Shown: positions 11,576-23,813 of the stretch, one piece after another
Layout of the letters: every line of letters begins with the position of its first letter
Numbering within the stretch: position 1 is the first letter of the stretch
Assembly (NCBI GenBank): GCA_001662425.1
Contig: BDDC01000027.1
Span: forward strand, 28,146-92,145
DNA: 64,000 nt
Source: Chlamydomonas sphaeroides
Lineage: Eukaryota > Chlorophyta > Chlorophyceae > Chlamydomonadales > Chlamydomonadaceae
Direction: 5' to 3'
Program-made: the position numbers and the translations under genes
The notes under the pieces: model-generated
Database searches by the model: none
What the model saw: only the letters and a program-made list of their open reading frames with translations
Told to the model about the DNA's origin: nothing

Positions 11576-12334
11576 CGGAGGAGGCCGGGGAGGTGCGGAC
11601 AGCGCCGGGCTGCTTGGGGTAGGTAGGGCGCCGGGCCTTGCATGCGGGCCGGCAGCCTGGGTGCAGGCGGTTCAGCTGGCGTGGGGTCGGATGGCACATG
11701 GCGGCGGCGAAGGTGCCGGTCCGGGGAGCGATGGCATTGCCAAGGGCGCGGCGATCAGGAAGTGACGTGCACGGCGCGGCGTAGCTTGGCTTGGATCTGC
11801 GCCGGTGGAGGCCGGCGCTGTGCAGCTGAGTCGCGTGATGCGGCCACGCGGCGCCCGAGGCTTACTAGCAACACTGAGAGCTGTCGGCCTGCGACTGGTT
11901 ACCGTATGAACACTGCGACCTTGGGGCCTAGCAAGAAGTATCGTGGTCGAGGATCTTACCGGTAGCCTGGGGGGCCGTCAGATGACAGCGCCAGCCATCT
12001 CGCTGGAAGCGCGCGCTAGTTCCTGGTCGGACATCATTGCTATGGTACCTTGCATTAGCCTTATGTGCATACCTGCGACCCGGGCCAAGCGAGCTCTATC
12101 CGGCGAGCTGATGTGGGCCTCGCGAGCTCGGGTGAGGCGCCACGAGGCGTGGGACGATGGGAGGCGGCCCCGGCACGTTGACCGGCCTCAGTGCGGAACA
12201 GGGCGGAGTCATGAGCGCTGGACCGCAGCACCGGGCAGTGCGGCGCATACGCTGGCGAGGGCCTCGCAGGTCGCAGCCCTGTCATGTCCCTGACATACGC
12301 AGCATGCAGCACCGCCTCTCGTGCTCCTTGCCAC

Positions 12335-12364
12335 GGATTGGCCGACCCTAGGGTCGGCCAATCC
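12335..12364. repeat. 30-bp perfect palindrome
   Basis: Left arm GGATTGGCCGACCCT and right arm AGGGTCGGCCAATCC are exact reverse complements with no spacer, centred on the 12349/12350 step. CCTAGGGTCG recurs immediately to the right. Each arm contains an ATTGG/CCAAT box core. In an intergenic RNA it would form a long hairpin, but it could also be a protein-binding site or a footprint left by an excised element. Confidence 0.85.
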
Positions 12365-12529
12365 TAGGGTCGCGGCCACGCCGAGGTTGTCAACACGGGC
12401 ATCTCGAAGCTGAAGAAGAAGTTTTCGGGACAACTATAAGCTATTGAATGCGTGTACTCGTGTACAGCGCCAGCAGCGGCACTCGCTCCTCCCACCGTCG
12501 TGTCGGCGCCCCCCGCTCAGCTAGCTAGT

Positions 12530-12534
12530 TGTAA
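12530..12534 (+). terminator. Possible TGTAA polyadenylation signal, transporter gene
   Basis: A TGTAA on the plus strand about 955 bases after the NIPA-type stop. No closer match was noticed. A long 3' UTR is plausible in these algae, so this is a weak call. Confidence 0.3.
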
Positions 12535-12817
12535 GGCTCTGGCAGGTGCGGCTCTGCACCCACTGAACCCCTGCGCTGCGGCCCTGGGGGGCTCCGGGCT
12601 CCGGGCGTCTCCACGGGCGTGTTGCGTGGCTAGTGTCATGGGGGGCGGATTGCACCACGACTCACATAACGTTGCCAGGGGTGCGTGTGCGAGCGGCCAG
12701 CATAGCATGACCCTGCGACCCCTGCACGGGAGCGATGCGTTGCGAATAGCGCCGTGGCTCTGGCGGCTGCTGGGAGCATGCGTCGAGTGGCGGCACTGGC
12801 CCAGCATACCGCAACGC

Positions 12818-12822
12818 TTACA
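12818..12822 (-). terminator. Possible TGTAA polyadenylation signal, MSI1 gene
   Basis: TTACA on the plus strand reads TGTAA on the minus strand, about 555 bases beyond the MSI1 stop codon. Confidence 0.35.
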
Positions 12823-13376
12823 TCGCACCGGGCGGCCGCTGGCATGGCAGCGCCGGCCAAGCAAAGCACAGGGCGCTCAATGGAGGCCTGCTGTTGCCCG
12901 CTCTATGTGCACCACAACTCGCCTCGCGCCCATCGGGGCGCCGCCCCTGCCTCCCATGGCCACGTGTCGATCAACCGCCAGGGGCAGGCCGCGCACCCCC
13001 TCCCACCGCCCAGGGGCCACTCCGTGCCCTCCCGCCCAACACAATCAGCAGCCCTCCTGCGCACGCACCGCCTAACCCAGCACCCCGCTTCCAACCACCC
13101 ACCCGTCATGCGGCACCGCCGGGCATCGCGACGCCGGCCGCCCCCGTCCGCGGGTATGCGCTCCAGCACACCCCTCGGTCTACCCCAGACGCATCCGCGC
13201 CTCAGCACCACACTGTCGCGAACCAGCTGGTCCCCCGACAACGGCACCCTCTACCGTGAGGCACTGCCGTGAGCCAGTACTTAATCCGGTCAGGCCACGG
13301 CCATGCCCCTCACCGTTACCTTTGTCAGGCCACGGCGCTCCCATGCGCATCAATGCTGCCCCCACACGCCCACGCC

Positions 13377-16300
13377 TCACGCCATCATGCGGTCGTCCGG
13401 CTCCTCGTAGATGTTGGACGCCATCTGCCACACCTGCAAACGGAGCGCAAGCAGGGGGGACCCGTTCGAATATAACCCCCGCATACACCTACCAGTCGGC
13501 GCCTCCCGCAACAGCACAACCGCACATTCCGGCAGCAGATCCCCAACAACAACAACCCCAGCCCTTCCCCGCCCCGCCCCTCCAACCGCACCTGCAGGAT
13601 GTTGTCCTCCGCAACGCTAGCCAGCACCCAGTCGTCGTTGCCGTTCCAGGCGAGGTCGCTGATCTTGCTGGTGTGGCCGCCGTGGATGAAGAGCAGCTCG
13701 GGCGGGCCGTCCTCCGCGTCCTCGGGCGTCTGGAAGGAGGGGCCGGGCGGGTGCAGGAGGGCGAGCATGAATGTTATTAGCGTTGGGCGAAGCCGCCGCG
13801 AAGGCATTCAGGGCATTTGAACCAGAATGGCGCGCCCCACCAGCACGTCAAGCCCCGCACCTGCTCGTCGCCAATGCGCGACAGGTCCCACACCATAACG
13901 CGCCGGTCCGCGCCGCACGAGGCCAGGATGGTCTCGTTCTTGGGGCTCCAGCCAATCTGGAACACCTCGTCCGCGTGGCTCTCAAACACGTGTAGCCGCT
14001 GGCTCAGGTTGCGCCAGTCGTGCAGCGCCACCTGACGAGAGGTGCCGGGATGGGGACGGAGCAGGGCAGCGGATGTAAGTCGAGGTGTACTGGGACAGGT
14101 CAAAACGAGGTATCGTCAGTGAGGTCGTCCGTGTCTGGCGCGTTCCGGGGCAGGCCTGCCAAGGATGTATCGTGCGGACACAGGGGAAGGAGACCACCGC
14201 GAGCGGGGGCTCCGCAGCGCGGGGTGCAAACCCAGTGCGGCCGCAGCCGGGCAGCGAGCGTCGCGACTCCACCGCCATGCCGGCAGCGGCCATGAGCACG
14301 GCCAGCCAGGCGGCCCCACCACAGGGCCTCACCGTCTTGTCCGCCGAGCCGGTGGCCAGGATGTTGGGGTTGAGCGGGTTGAAGGCGATGCAGTTGACCT
14401 CGGCCGTGTGGGCCTCGGCGGCAATCATGACGCCTGTGGGGGCGAGAAGCGCGGTGTAGCGTGCGGTGAGCGCCCTGGTGAGTAGCCCACTAGACGCCTT
14501 CGGGAGGCGGCCGAGAGGCGCCGCAGCCACAGGGTCAGCCCCTGCGTCCCCGTGCTTCCAGGCTGCCCTGGCTTCGCTGTGGCGCGCGACTTGACCCCCA
14601 GGCACGGCACCACCCAGGCCGTTGCTCGACGCTGGCCCTTGGCCTGGTGCACAAGGGCCCACGATCATGCCGTGGCCATGGGCCCGCATGGGCATCCGTG
14701 TCGCGCTGCTTCGGCGCGGCTGCGAAGCCCGGGACCCACCCTGCGCCGGCGGCCGCCGCACGTCCCAGAGGATGAGCTGCTTGTCGTCGCCCACCGAGCC
14801 GAAGATGTCGGCGTGGTGGCAGTGCCACGCCACGTCCTGAAGGCGCAGGCGGGGCGCAGCGAGGCCGCAGCAGTGCGTAGGGACAGGGGTCAGGCGCATG
14901 GCGGGGCTGCAGGGAATGTCGCACCCCGTGTGGCCCGAGCTGCACTAGTCGGGCGGGCTCAGCATGTTCTGCGTGTCTTGCGTGAGGCGCAGGCTGGGGT
15001 TTGGCAGGTGGCGCCTTGCGACTCGGGACTTCATAGGCCTGGGCTGCCCTGGTGGGTCCCTTAAGTGCTCGGTGATAGCCACCCTTGCTGCAGGTGGACG
15101 GACCATGTCTGCGAGCCCCGGCCAGTCCCTGCGTGGCGCTCCCCGCCCCACCTCGACGACGCCCTGGTGCTCCTGGTAGATTGTCCGCGCCGCAAGTTTC
15201 TGCAAGACGTGGGGGACGGCACAGCCGGCGGCCGTGAGTTTGAGGTATGCTCCCCCAATGCAGCGTTAGCCTCAGGGCCTGCGCGACCTGTGACTGCTTT
15301 TCCGGCGCTGCCTGGACTGTGAAGCCGCGCACGCCGGGCTCACATTGTTGGCCTTGGGCGCGGCCTGGATGTCCCACAGGCAAATCTGGGCGTCGTCTGA
15401 CCCAGACAGCAGGTGCCCGGGCATGTAGGGCGACCAGGCGAGGCCGTAGCCCTCGGTCTTGTGCCCCGTCAGCACCAGGTTTGGTCGGCAAAGGCCGTCG
15501 GGGTGAGGCTTTGACGGATGCTTGGAGTAGTCAAACACGTACACGTCGGCAGAGACGGTCTTTGTCGCGATGATGAACTTGTCTTGCGGCATGTGCCGCG
15601 CACGGTTGACCTCGCCGTCGTGGTTGATTTGCTGGATGACATGGACCTTGCCATGCGCGCCACCAAACCCGCCGACCTCGTTGCGCTCATCGTCATAGCC
15701 GCGGCCGTCGAGCTCCGACTCCTCCAGCGGGAGCTGAACCTCAGCAATCATGAGATAGTTCTGCTCATTGTCCGACGTGTGCGTGCCCAGGATGAGCTTC
15801 TGCTTTGAGTAGTCCTTGCCAGCCGTGACCTCCTTGTCCTGCGTGCGGCAAATGCTAGCAGGTGAGCAACACTGGAGTGGAGCAGCTAGGCGCGACCGGG
15901 GCTGAACACCGCCGCAGAGGGTGCGAAGGTGAGGAGGTACCCGTGCGTGTCAGGGTACCGTGCGCCCCCGCCGTTTTGGTCTTGCCAGCATCAGCCGCCC
16001 CCCAGGCGACCCACCGGCAGCCATTGGACCGTCAGGCTTGGCCACTCGAGCGCGTGCGTAACGACAAGATCTGTGCGCGGGAATGGTTCAACACCCGGGC
16101 CCACGGCGGTCGTTTCGTTGACAGCCGGTCCCCAAGCACAGCAACCGTGCGCCAATGTGTAGCTTGTCAGCTGGAGCGTCCGCTTTGCACAAGAGCAGCC
16201 CCGGCTGTCGCAATTGCTCAGCGGTCATCGCACCATAGAGGAACGGAGTGTTCTTCTTCCAGATTTTGTACTCCTCGTTCGTAAGCCGCTCCTCCACTTC

Positions 16301-16441
16301 ATCGGGGAACTCTGCACGGCACGGAGCACCGCAGCTGCTTGGGCGACATGGCCGCGAGCTCCAAGCCGAGCCTGTCGCAGCTGTTGTCACATGCAGCATA
16401 TGCTGTGGCCTGGCAGGCTCACCCTCCTCGTCTCGGCCCAT
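13377..16441 (-). CDS. MSI1: MSI1/RBBP4-type WD40 histone-binding protein
   Basis: Seven-bladed propeller that binds histones H3/H4 as a shared subunit of CAF-1, PRC2 and histone deacetylase complexes (family knowledge). Minus-strand exons: 16441-16423, 16311-16234, 16070-16015, 15838-15344, 15199-15152, 14836-14740, 14433-14333, 14031-13861, 13729-13592, 13433-13377; 419 residues, matching the usual 400-430. The N-terminal helix EFPDEVEERLTNEEYKIWKK, the THALEWPSLTVQWLP strand (exon 3, split Asp codon) and GTHTSDNEQNYLMIAEVQLP are diagnostic. WD repeats follow: HKTEGYGLAWSP/LLSGSDDAQICLWDI, HQGVVEDVAWH/FGSVGDDKQLILWD, HTAEVNCIAFNP/ILATGSADKTV, HADEVFQIGWSP/ILASCGADRRVMVWDL, and the signature PEDAEDGPPELLFIHGGHT. 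The C-terminus (VWQMASNIYEEPDD) is typical. All junctions keep phase and there is no sign of decay. The gene is divergent from the MATE gene. Confidence 0.96.
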
Positions 16442-16823
16442 GGCTTCCGGCTCAGAAGCGAAGGAGCGCCACCAGCGACCTCAACGCGCTTGGCGGGCTT
16501 CACCGCAGCCGGAAGCCCTCCGCCGCCGCCTGCTGTCTTCTACGCAAATGTCAGGCCTAGCGTTCCGTGCAGCGCGGGTGGGGTGCAAGGCAAAGCAGCG
16601 CGGGAACGTCTGAAATTTGCAGGGCGCTAAATGTAGGCGTTGCGTGTTATGAGTGTTCTTGTATTGTAGCTAGGCACTGCGGGAATGAAGCCCGGTGCTG
16701 GGCTGCCTGGCGGTTCGCGAAATCAAACGGCGCCCATGCAAGCCGGGGAGCCGGACCTAGAGAAAGCCCTTAAACACCGAATAACTACTGCACGTTCGCC
16801 ATACTTGCTTAAATTTATTAAAC
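16442..16823. promoter_or_regulatory. Shared divergent promoter, MSI1 and MATE transporter
   Basis: Only 382 bp separate the MSI1 start (minus, 16441) from the MATE start (plus, 16824). The last 100 bp before the MATE ATG are AT-richer (around 16775-16825), consistent with a promoter or 5' UTR. No named element was recognised. Confidence 0.5.
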
Positions 16824-19800
16824 ATGGGCCAGGACGAGGAGTCGAGGGCGCCCTTGCTTTCCAACCGTGCCGGAGATGTCCGCGATGGTGATGCCGAACC
16901 CCTCGCCGTGGAGGACGTGGGCGGCTTCTCCCTGGCCGCCTGGTGGCGGGTGCGTGATGCTACTCAAGCATCCACATCACGGCGCCCGTCCGCACCTTGG
17001 GCCCCACTCGGCCCACCGGACCATGCCGTGGATGCGTGGCGCCCCGCCTTCCCCCCACCCTACCCCGCACACTGTGCCCCCGCTCAAGTTGGCTGCCGCC
17101 TCCTTACGTCGCCTCTTGGACCATGGCCGGCCCATATGGCCATCGCACCGCCGCTGCAGCCCAGATGCGGGGCTGTGCTCGTCGGCACAGTGCCTTCGTC
17201 TTCAGTCGCCCGCTGGACCACGACCCCCGCTACCCGCCGCCACCTGCCCTCCCCCCTCCCTCACACACTGCGCCACGCCCCCACCTCCCTCGACAACTGC
17301 TACCACCGTGCCGCTTCCATGGACCAAACCGAAACCGTGCTCAGCGCCTGGCCCCCATGCTCATCCCCATCCCTCGCGCCGCAGAACGTACGCCAGATGA
17401 GCGTCATGTTCCTGCCGCTGCTGCTCAACTTCACCTGCACCTACGCCGTCAACGTGGTGACGCTGGTGCGTACCCCGCCGCGCCGCACCAGCGATGCCCG
17501 CAACACGCCAGCAGGACCACATGCGCCGGCAGCAGCTGCCGCCGCAGCTTGCGCCCTGGGCGCACAGCCCCGGGGCCGCGCTGCAAGCGTGCTTTCATAG
17601 GCTGGGCCACCCCTCCTCGCCCTCCTCGCCCTCCTCGCCCTCCACTCCCAACACCCCGCTCCTTGCCCGCATTCCCCCCCCCCCACACCCCGCCAGTCTT
17701 TCGTGGGCCACATCGGCAAGAACGAGCTCGCCGCCGCGGCGCTGGGCACCTCCCTGGTGGGTGGCTGCGAAGGCCGCAGGCACGTGGATGGCCCCTTCCT
17801 GCCGTGCTCGCGTTGCGCTGCGCTGGGCCCCCGGCACCCGCCCGCCGGCCAGCCGGCGCTGCCTCCCGGCGTCTTGCCTGTCAGCCGCACGCACAGCCCC
17901 ACCGCCCTGGCGCACCCCATGCCCCCTCCCGCGCACGGCCGGCGTGCCCTGCACGGCAGCCAAGCAAAGCTGCGGCCACGCCCTGCCGCTGAGGCCGGGC
18001 TTGCTCGGGTCCGTGCTGCTCCACCCCGCCCGACCCGTGCCCCTCCCTCCATGCGGTGCACGCCCGGGCAGGTCGGCATCCTCGGCCGTACGGTGCTGTA
18101 CGGCATGAACGGCGGCCTGGACACGCTGGCGTCCCAGGCAAGTACGGCAGCTCGTGCGTGTCACTGCCGCACCGCCCTGCGCCCGCAAGGCGCGACAAAT
18201 GCCCTGGGCGCCGGCCAACGACGGCCGTCTCCCTTTCCCAAGACACATATCCGCCCCTGCGCACAGCCGGTCCAGCCGCTGCCGCTCCTGCTGCGCTCCG
18301 GAGCGGCATGCTCCTCCTCACATGGCGCCCCGCTGGCAGGTCCCCGGCGCCTAGTCCGCCCCCGTCCCTCACATGCGCCGCGCCCTCAGGCCTTCGGCTC
18401 CGGCAACCTGGACGCCGTCGCCTCCCACTTCCGCACTGGCCTGCTCTTCCTGAGCCTCCACGCCCTGCCGCTCTTTGCGCTCATCGCCTCCACGCCGCTG
18501 CTGCTGGCCCGCTTCGCGGCCGACGGACCCGGCGACGACGGCGGCGACGGCGCCGCGCTGCTCGGCCGCCTCGCGGCCGCCGCAGCGACGCCGCTTCGGG
18601 CTGTCGGCGGCGCCGCCGCTGCTGACGGCGGCGGCGACGAGGAGCTTGCCGTGATGGCGGGCCGCTACCTGTGGCTGGTGCTGCCATGGCTGGCGGTCGA
18701 GTGCGTGTCTCGGCCCATGAACAGTGTGCTGGTGGCGCAGCGCATCACGCAGCCGCAGATGATCATCCAGGCAGGGGTGCATGTGTGTGTTCATGCTATT
18801 CAACATATGCCCGACACGCGACGCCCTGTGTGTGTGTGGATGTGTGGCGACACAGCGCGTGATGTCATGTCGTCATGACGTCCTTGCATGACGCATGCGT
18901 ACTGCATAGCTTGCGTACGGCCAGGCGATCCCCGCTGGGTCCGACACGGCCGCCAGGGCAGGGCTCGAGGGCAGGGGCCCGGGCTCGGTGGAGCTCGGTC
19001 CCCGGCCCGCCCAGCCCGCGCAGCAGTGTGCAGGTGGCCGTGTGCACCGAGTGCAGCGGGCGGGTGGTGCGGTCGTCGCACCGCCGCCGTCCGCGGAGGC
19101 GGGATGCGCCACCTCCGCCTGACGCCCTGCAGCGAGCATCACCGCCCGTCAGTGCGGCCCGCTGTCCTCCCTGGCCCTCCCTGGCCCCACAGATGGTCGC
19201 GCTGCCGCTGCACGCCGTCAACAACTACGGTGCGCGGCCTGTGGGCGGCGGGGTGTGGGCGGCGGCGGGACAGTGCCCACACCAGGCTGCTTGGGCGCTG
19301 CCATCCTGGCGTTGGCGCTACACAAGCATGCGAGGCGCGCATACACACGGGCCCTGTTCTACCTGACACTGTAACACACGGGTCCTGTTTTACTTGACAC
19401 GTGACCACACTCTTGCCGCTCTCCGCACCGCCCTGACCGCCCTACCGTGCAGTGCTCATCCACGTGCTGCGCTTCGGCTACCTGGGCGCTGCCCTGGCCA
19501 CCACCGCCACCGCGCTCTTCGTGACGATCTGCACCGGCAGCTACCTGGTACGGCGGTACGGTTATCTGTACGGCGAAAACCTGCCGCCCGGTGCTTATGC
19601 CGGCGGGAGATGGCCCGCCCGTCATGTCAAGATCGGGTGCCCGGTACCCCAGTGGCGCCCTGGTGAGCGAAAGCCTTCCCCGCCCACCCTGTGTAACCCC
19701 TCGCGGCAGGTGTATTGCGGCTTTGCGCACCGCATCCTGGCTGCCAAGCCGCTGCACTCGTCCACGTTGCAGGTGCGGCCAGGGCTGCCTCGCGCCGCGG

Positions 19801-22800
19801 TGCATGAGAGAGAGGCGACGCAACTCGCATGCGCAAGCTTAGACACCTGAGAGCATCGGACGTTGGCTGCGGCGTCGGCCTGCAAAGCTTGGAATTGCAG
19901 GGCAGGCGGCAGCGCGGGATGGACCCCGACCGCTCCTCCCGGCCGCTCCCCCCTACGTGAGCTACCGGGCGCTGACCCGCCCTTGCCGCTGACCCGCCCT
20001 TACTTGCTGCCTGCCTGCCAGGCGCTGACGAGCCTGGCCAGGTTCTCCTACCCCTCCTGCGCCATGAAGTGCGCCGAGAGTTGGGGCTTCTCGCTCATGA
20101 CGGTGGGTGGGTGTGAGGGAGGGAGGGCGCATGGTTGGCATGCGGCTACGCTACACGGCGCGATGCTAATGACTCGAAACACAATTGAAGCCAATTGAAG
20201 CCATAGTGCTGTGCTGCATTGAGAGTCCAGTGGCTGTGGCTCCTGTCTCACAGCGGTGACGGCGGCGTCGCCCCACACACCCCACACATCCCACACATCC
20301 CACACATCCCACACATCCCACACATCCCACACATCCCACACATCCCACACATCCCACAAACACGCCATGATGCGGCGCTGAAAAGCACGCCCGCGCGGCT
20401 CCTTGCGATAAATGGAGACAGCGCGTGTTAGCAAGCCAGGACATTGCGCGCCAGCCAGCAGGCAGGCGGCGACGAGCCCCGGCCCGCCTGCCCCAGCCGC
20501 AGGTCGCTGCTGCCGGCTACCGCCAGCATAACGCTCCATGATGACAGTGTTTTTTAAGCTCGGCACCCCCACTCCCGGCCCAACCGCAGGTGGCGGCGGG
20601 CCGGCTGCCGGACCCCGGCACCGCGGTGGCCGCCGCGTCCGTGTCGTTCAACATCTACGGGTGAGGGAGCGCACCCGCCAACAGCAACAACAGCGCANNN
20701 NNNNNNNNNNNNNNNNNNNNNNNNNNNNNNNNNNNNNNNNNNNNNNNNNNNNNNNNNNNNNNNNNNNNNNNNNNNNNNNNNNNNNNNNNNNNNNNNNNNN
20801 NNNNNNNNNNNNNNNNNNNNNNNNNNNNNNNNNNNNNNNNNNNNNNNNNNNNNNNNNNNNNNNNNNNNNNNNNNNNNNNNNNNNNNNNNNNNNNNNNNNN
20901 NNNNNNNNNNNNNNNNNNNNNNNNNNNNNNNNNNNNNNNNNNNNNNNNNNNNNNNNNNNNNNNNNNNNNNNNNNNNNNNNNNNNNNNNNNNNNNNNNNNN
21001 NNNNNNNNNNNNNNNNNNNNNNNNNNNNNNNNNNNNNNNNNNNNNNNNNNNNNNNNNNNNNNNNNNNNNNNNNNNNNNNNNNNNNNNNNNNNNNNNNNNN
21101 NNNNNNNNNNNNNNNNNNNNNNNNNNNNNNNNNNNNNNNNNNNNNNNNNNNNNNNNNNNNNNNNNNNNNGTCGCCCGCGGCCCCCGCAGCATCCTTTTCA
21201 TGGTGGGTGGGTGCGGCAGCCGGGAGGCAGCGGCGGAGTGCCGGCAGCGGCGCAGGCAGGGGCGGAGTGTCGGCAGGGGCGCAGGCAGGGGCGCAGGTTG
21301 GGGGTGCGAGGCAGCGCTGCAGCGGCCCCTGTGCCCCCCCCGGCTGCAGCGGCCGCTGTCCTGGCTGGCGGATGGCAGCCGGGCGGTGCAACCCTCCCCC
21401 CCCTCGCAACCCGCCCACCCCGTCGACGCGCCGCCTGTCGGCCGCGCGCCTTGCTGCCTTGCTGCCTTGCTGCCGCCCCCCGCAGGCCTTCTCCGCTTTC
21501 GCCGTGTCCACGAGCACCCAGGTGGGGCGGGGTGGGGCGGGGTGGGGTGGGGTGGGGTGGGGCGTCTTGAGCGCTGCGCGGTGTGGCCGCAGCGCCGCCG
21601 GCCGGGGTTGCTAGAGTTGCTGCCCGCACGGACATGTGTGGAGTCGAGCAGCGGCAAGCAGCGGCAAGGGCCGCAGCCGTCGCAGCGGCCTCCACCAGGC
21701 CGGGCTCGCCCTTCACCCATCCCCGAACACCTCTTTGCTTACTTGGCCACTCGCCCGAGCCGAGCATGCCGCCCCCCCCCCACCTCCCTCGGCCGCAGGT
21801 CGGCAACGCGCTGGGCGCAGGTAAGGCGACGAAGGAGCCGCTGGGCTCCACTTGCCGAGACCCGCACCTGGGTCAAGCCACCATCACCCAGCCACCCCAC
21901 GGGCATGCCACGCCCCAGACCAGCCCCATCCGCGTCCGTCCCGCCGCGCAATGCCCCGCCCTGCGCTGCCCCGCCGCCCTCCAGGCAGCGCCCGCGCCGC
22001 CCGCCACGCCGCGCTGTCGTCGCTGCTGACCGCGCCGCTGCTGTGGCTGGGCGTGGCTGCGCTGCTGCTGCACCCCACCAGCCAGACCTGGCTGGCGCTC
22101 ATCTTCACGGACGGCAAGGATGAGGTGCGTCGACGGGGGGGAGGGGGTGTTGGGATGGCTAAGGTGATGGTAAATGGCGCCTTGCCGGTTTCCAAGTTGT
22201 CGCCTTTTGGCTCGTCATGTCGTGGCCGCTGGGGCCGCTCGTGACGGGCGGCGGCGGAGGGAGGGGCCGCTGGGGGGTCTGCTTTGTTATTAGGAGGATG
22301 TCCGGGGGCGCTTCGAGGCGTTGGGGGCTGTTGACGCAGTCACGGGGCCTGGCTCGCTGGCGAGTCTGACTGGGTAGGGCTGTACGGCATGCCTTACCCC
22401 TGGCGCATGCATCGCTCCCCCTGCCTGTGTGGTACAGTTGTGTGTGTTCGTAATAGTGATGTGTGTGTGTGTTGCTGTACGGCATGGCATGGCATGATAT
22501 TGCCGCGGCCGCCCGTGCAGGCGCTCATGGGCCACCTGCGCACCATGCTGGCCATCGTGGCGGGGCTGGAGCTGTTTGACGGCAGCCAGGTGGTCATGAC
22601 GGGAGTCATCACGGTACGTTGCTTGAGGAAAGCTCATTGCAGCTTATCATGTATAATGTATGGTGTCGGTGTGTACAGCTATTGTGCAAACAATATGGAC
22701 GCGCTTGACCACGTCAGCCGCGCGGTCATGACCGGGGTCAGTTATACCACGGCACGTGCGGACCGGGCGGCTGGCGCAGCTCCACGCCCTCTGCTGCAGG

Positions 22801-23813
22801 CCGCCGCCTGCTTTGCGCCACACGCTCTCGTCGGCAGCGGCGGCCAGAGCTCAGCCCCTGCCGCCATAACCCCCTTCCTTCCTCATCCATTTCCCAAGAA
22901 CCCCACCACCGGCCTCCCACCCACCCACCGCAGGGCTCCGGGCAGCAGAAGCTGGGCGTGGTGGTCAACGTGATTGCCTTTTACGTGGTGGCCATCCCCA
23001 CCGCCCTGTTGCTGGGCTTCAAGGCGCACATGGGCATCGAGGGCTTCTACCTGGGTGAGGGCACACTGACCATACATGATGATACGATATCATGATATCA
23101 TACACATGATGTACTATGTTGTACCATTGTAGCATGTTGTAGTCCTTCAATCATGCAAGGGTCCATCGAGGGCTCCGAAAAGGTGGGCGCCGAGCAGCCG
23201 CGCCCGCCACCGCTGCGGTGCAGTGCGTCTTGGCGTAGCCTGAGCCCAGACTGACGGCGGCCCGCCCGTCACCATGCCCCTGCCGCGCTGACGCAATCAC
23301 CCCGTCGCTCGGCCCTCGCTCCCAATCGCAGGCATGATTCTGGGCCCCGCCATCCAGGTACGTGCGACTCGCGGGTCCGCCGAGCCACTGATTATGCGTT
23401 CCGCGTCGTTGACGCAAGATCCATTCACGACGTTGTTTTACGTTTCGGCATGATGCGATGCTGCAGCCCGGTCGCGGCCGGCGCGATGCGGTTTTCGCCC
23501 GGCACGTCCTGGCCTGGCGCCCATTCCCCTTCCGTTCACCAGGCCCCCGTCCGCCCCCGTCCGCCCCCGTCCGCCGCCCCAGGCTGCCGCCTACTGCGCC
23601 ATCATCCTCCGCCTCGACTGGCGCAAGGAGGCGCGCCGAGTCGCCGACCGCAACGCCGCCGCCCGCAACACCGCCGCCGCGGCCGCGGCACCGCGACCGC
23701 CCGCCTACGCCGCCCCGACGGCGGTGGTGGTGGTGGCGACCAGCGGCCCCGACGCCTACCTGGCCGGCACGCCGGCGGCGAGCGACGCCAGCAGCGGCAA
23801 GGCGGCGCACTGA
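16824..23813 (+). CDS. MATE-family multidrug/metabolite efflux transporter
   Basis: Twelve-helix cation-coupled antiporter of the MATE family; the substrate cannot be told from sequence. Eighteen exons: 16824-16949, 17385-17465, 17697-17756, 18072-18137, 18390-18776, 19193-19229, 19453-19547, 19710-19772, 20022-20102, 20590-20660, 21190-21202, 21486-21521, 21799-21820, 21985-22124, 22521-22613, 22934-23054, 23332-23357, 23583-23813; 582 residues. The acidic N-terminus (MGQDEESRAPLL) is followed by family motifs: FVGHIGKNELAAAALGTSL, LYGMNGGLDTLASQAFGSGN, LRFGYLGAALATTAT, STSTQVGNALGAG and KLGVVVNVIAFYVVAIPTALLLGF. Intron 4 uses a GC donor (GCAAGT) to preserve QAFGSG. Exon 11 is only 13 nt. 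The 3' edge of exon 5 is ambiguous (18770 with a GC donor, or 18776 with GT). An Ala/Gly/Asp-rich insertion near 18515-18650 is lineage-specific. The N gap lies within intron 10, so no coding sequence appears lost. Confidence 0.88.
20272..20358 (+). repeat. 9-bp tandem repeat in MATE intron 9
   Basis: About eight perfect copies of CCCACACAT (20281-20352) plus partial flanks. They sit between exons 20022-20102 and 20590-20660. The PHI/VGC peptides read from them in alternate frames are artefacts of the repeat. Confidence 0.9.
20698..21169. other. Assembly gap (run of N)
   Basis: 472 undetermined bases. Flanking exons 20590-20660 (phase 2) and 21190-21202 join in frame to give SFNIYGILFM. The gap is therefore most simply placed inside a single intron of the MATE gene. 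Confidence 0.98.

Larger units (their letters stand above)
11576..13376. other. Convergent intergenic region with 3' UTRs
   Basis: Lies between the transporter stop (+) and the MSI1 stop (-). No coding exon is supported. It contains candidate polyadenylation signals for both neighbours and a perfect palindrome (separate entries). Open frames such as the one at 12452-13075 lack any conserved motif and have noncoding composition. Confidence 0.5.

Noticed and set aside
19548..19600. Extension of the MATE exon past 19547 into VRRYGYLYGENL
   Set aside because: A GTACGG donor at 19548 followed by the exon from 19710 restores family-like sequence (YLVYCGFAHRI), so the extension is treated as intron.
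20272..20358. Possible CRISPR-like or protein repeat (PHIPHIP)
   Set aside because: Uninterrupted 9-bp units without spacers, inside a eukaryotic intron.
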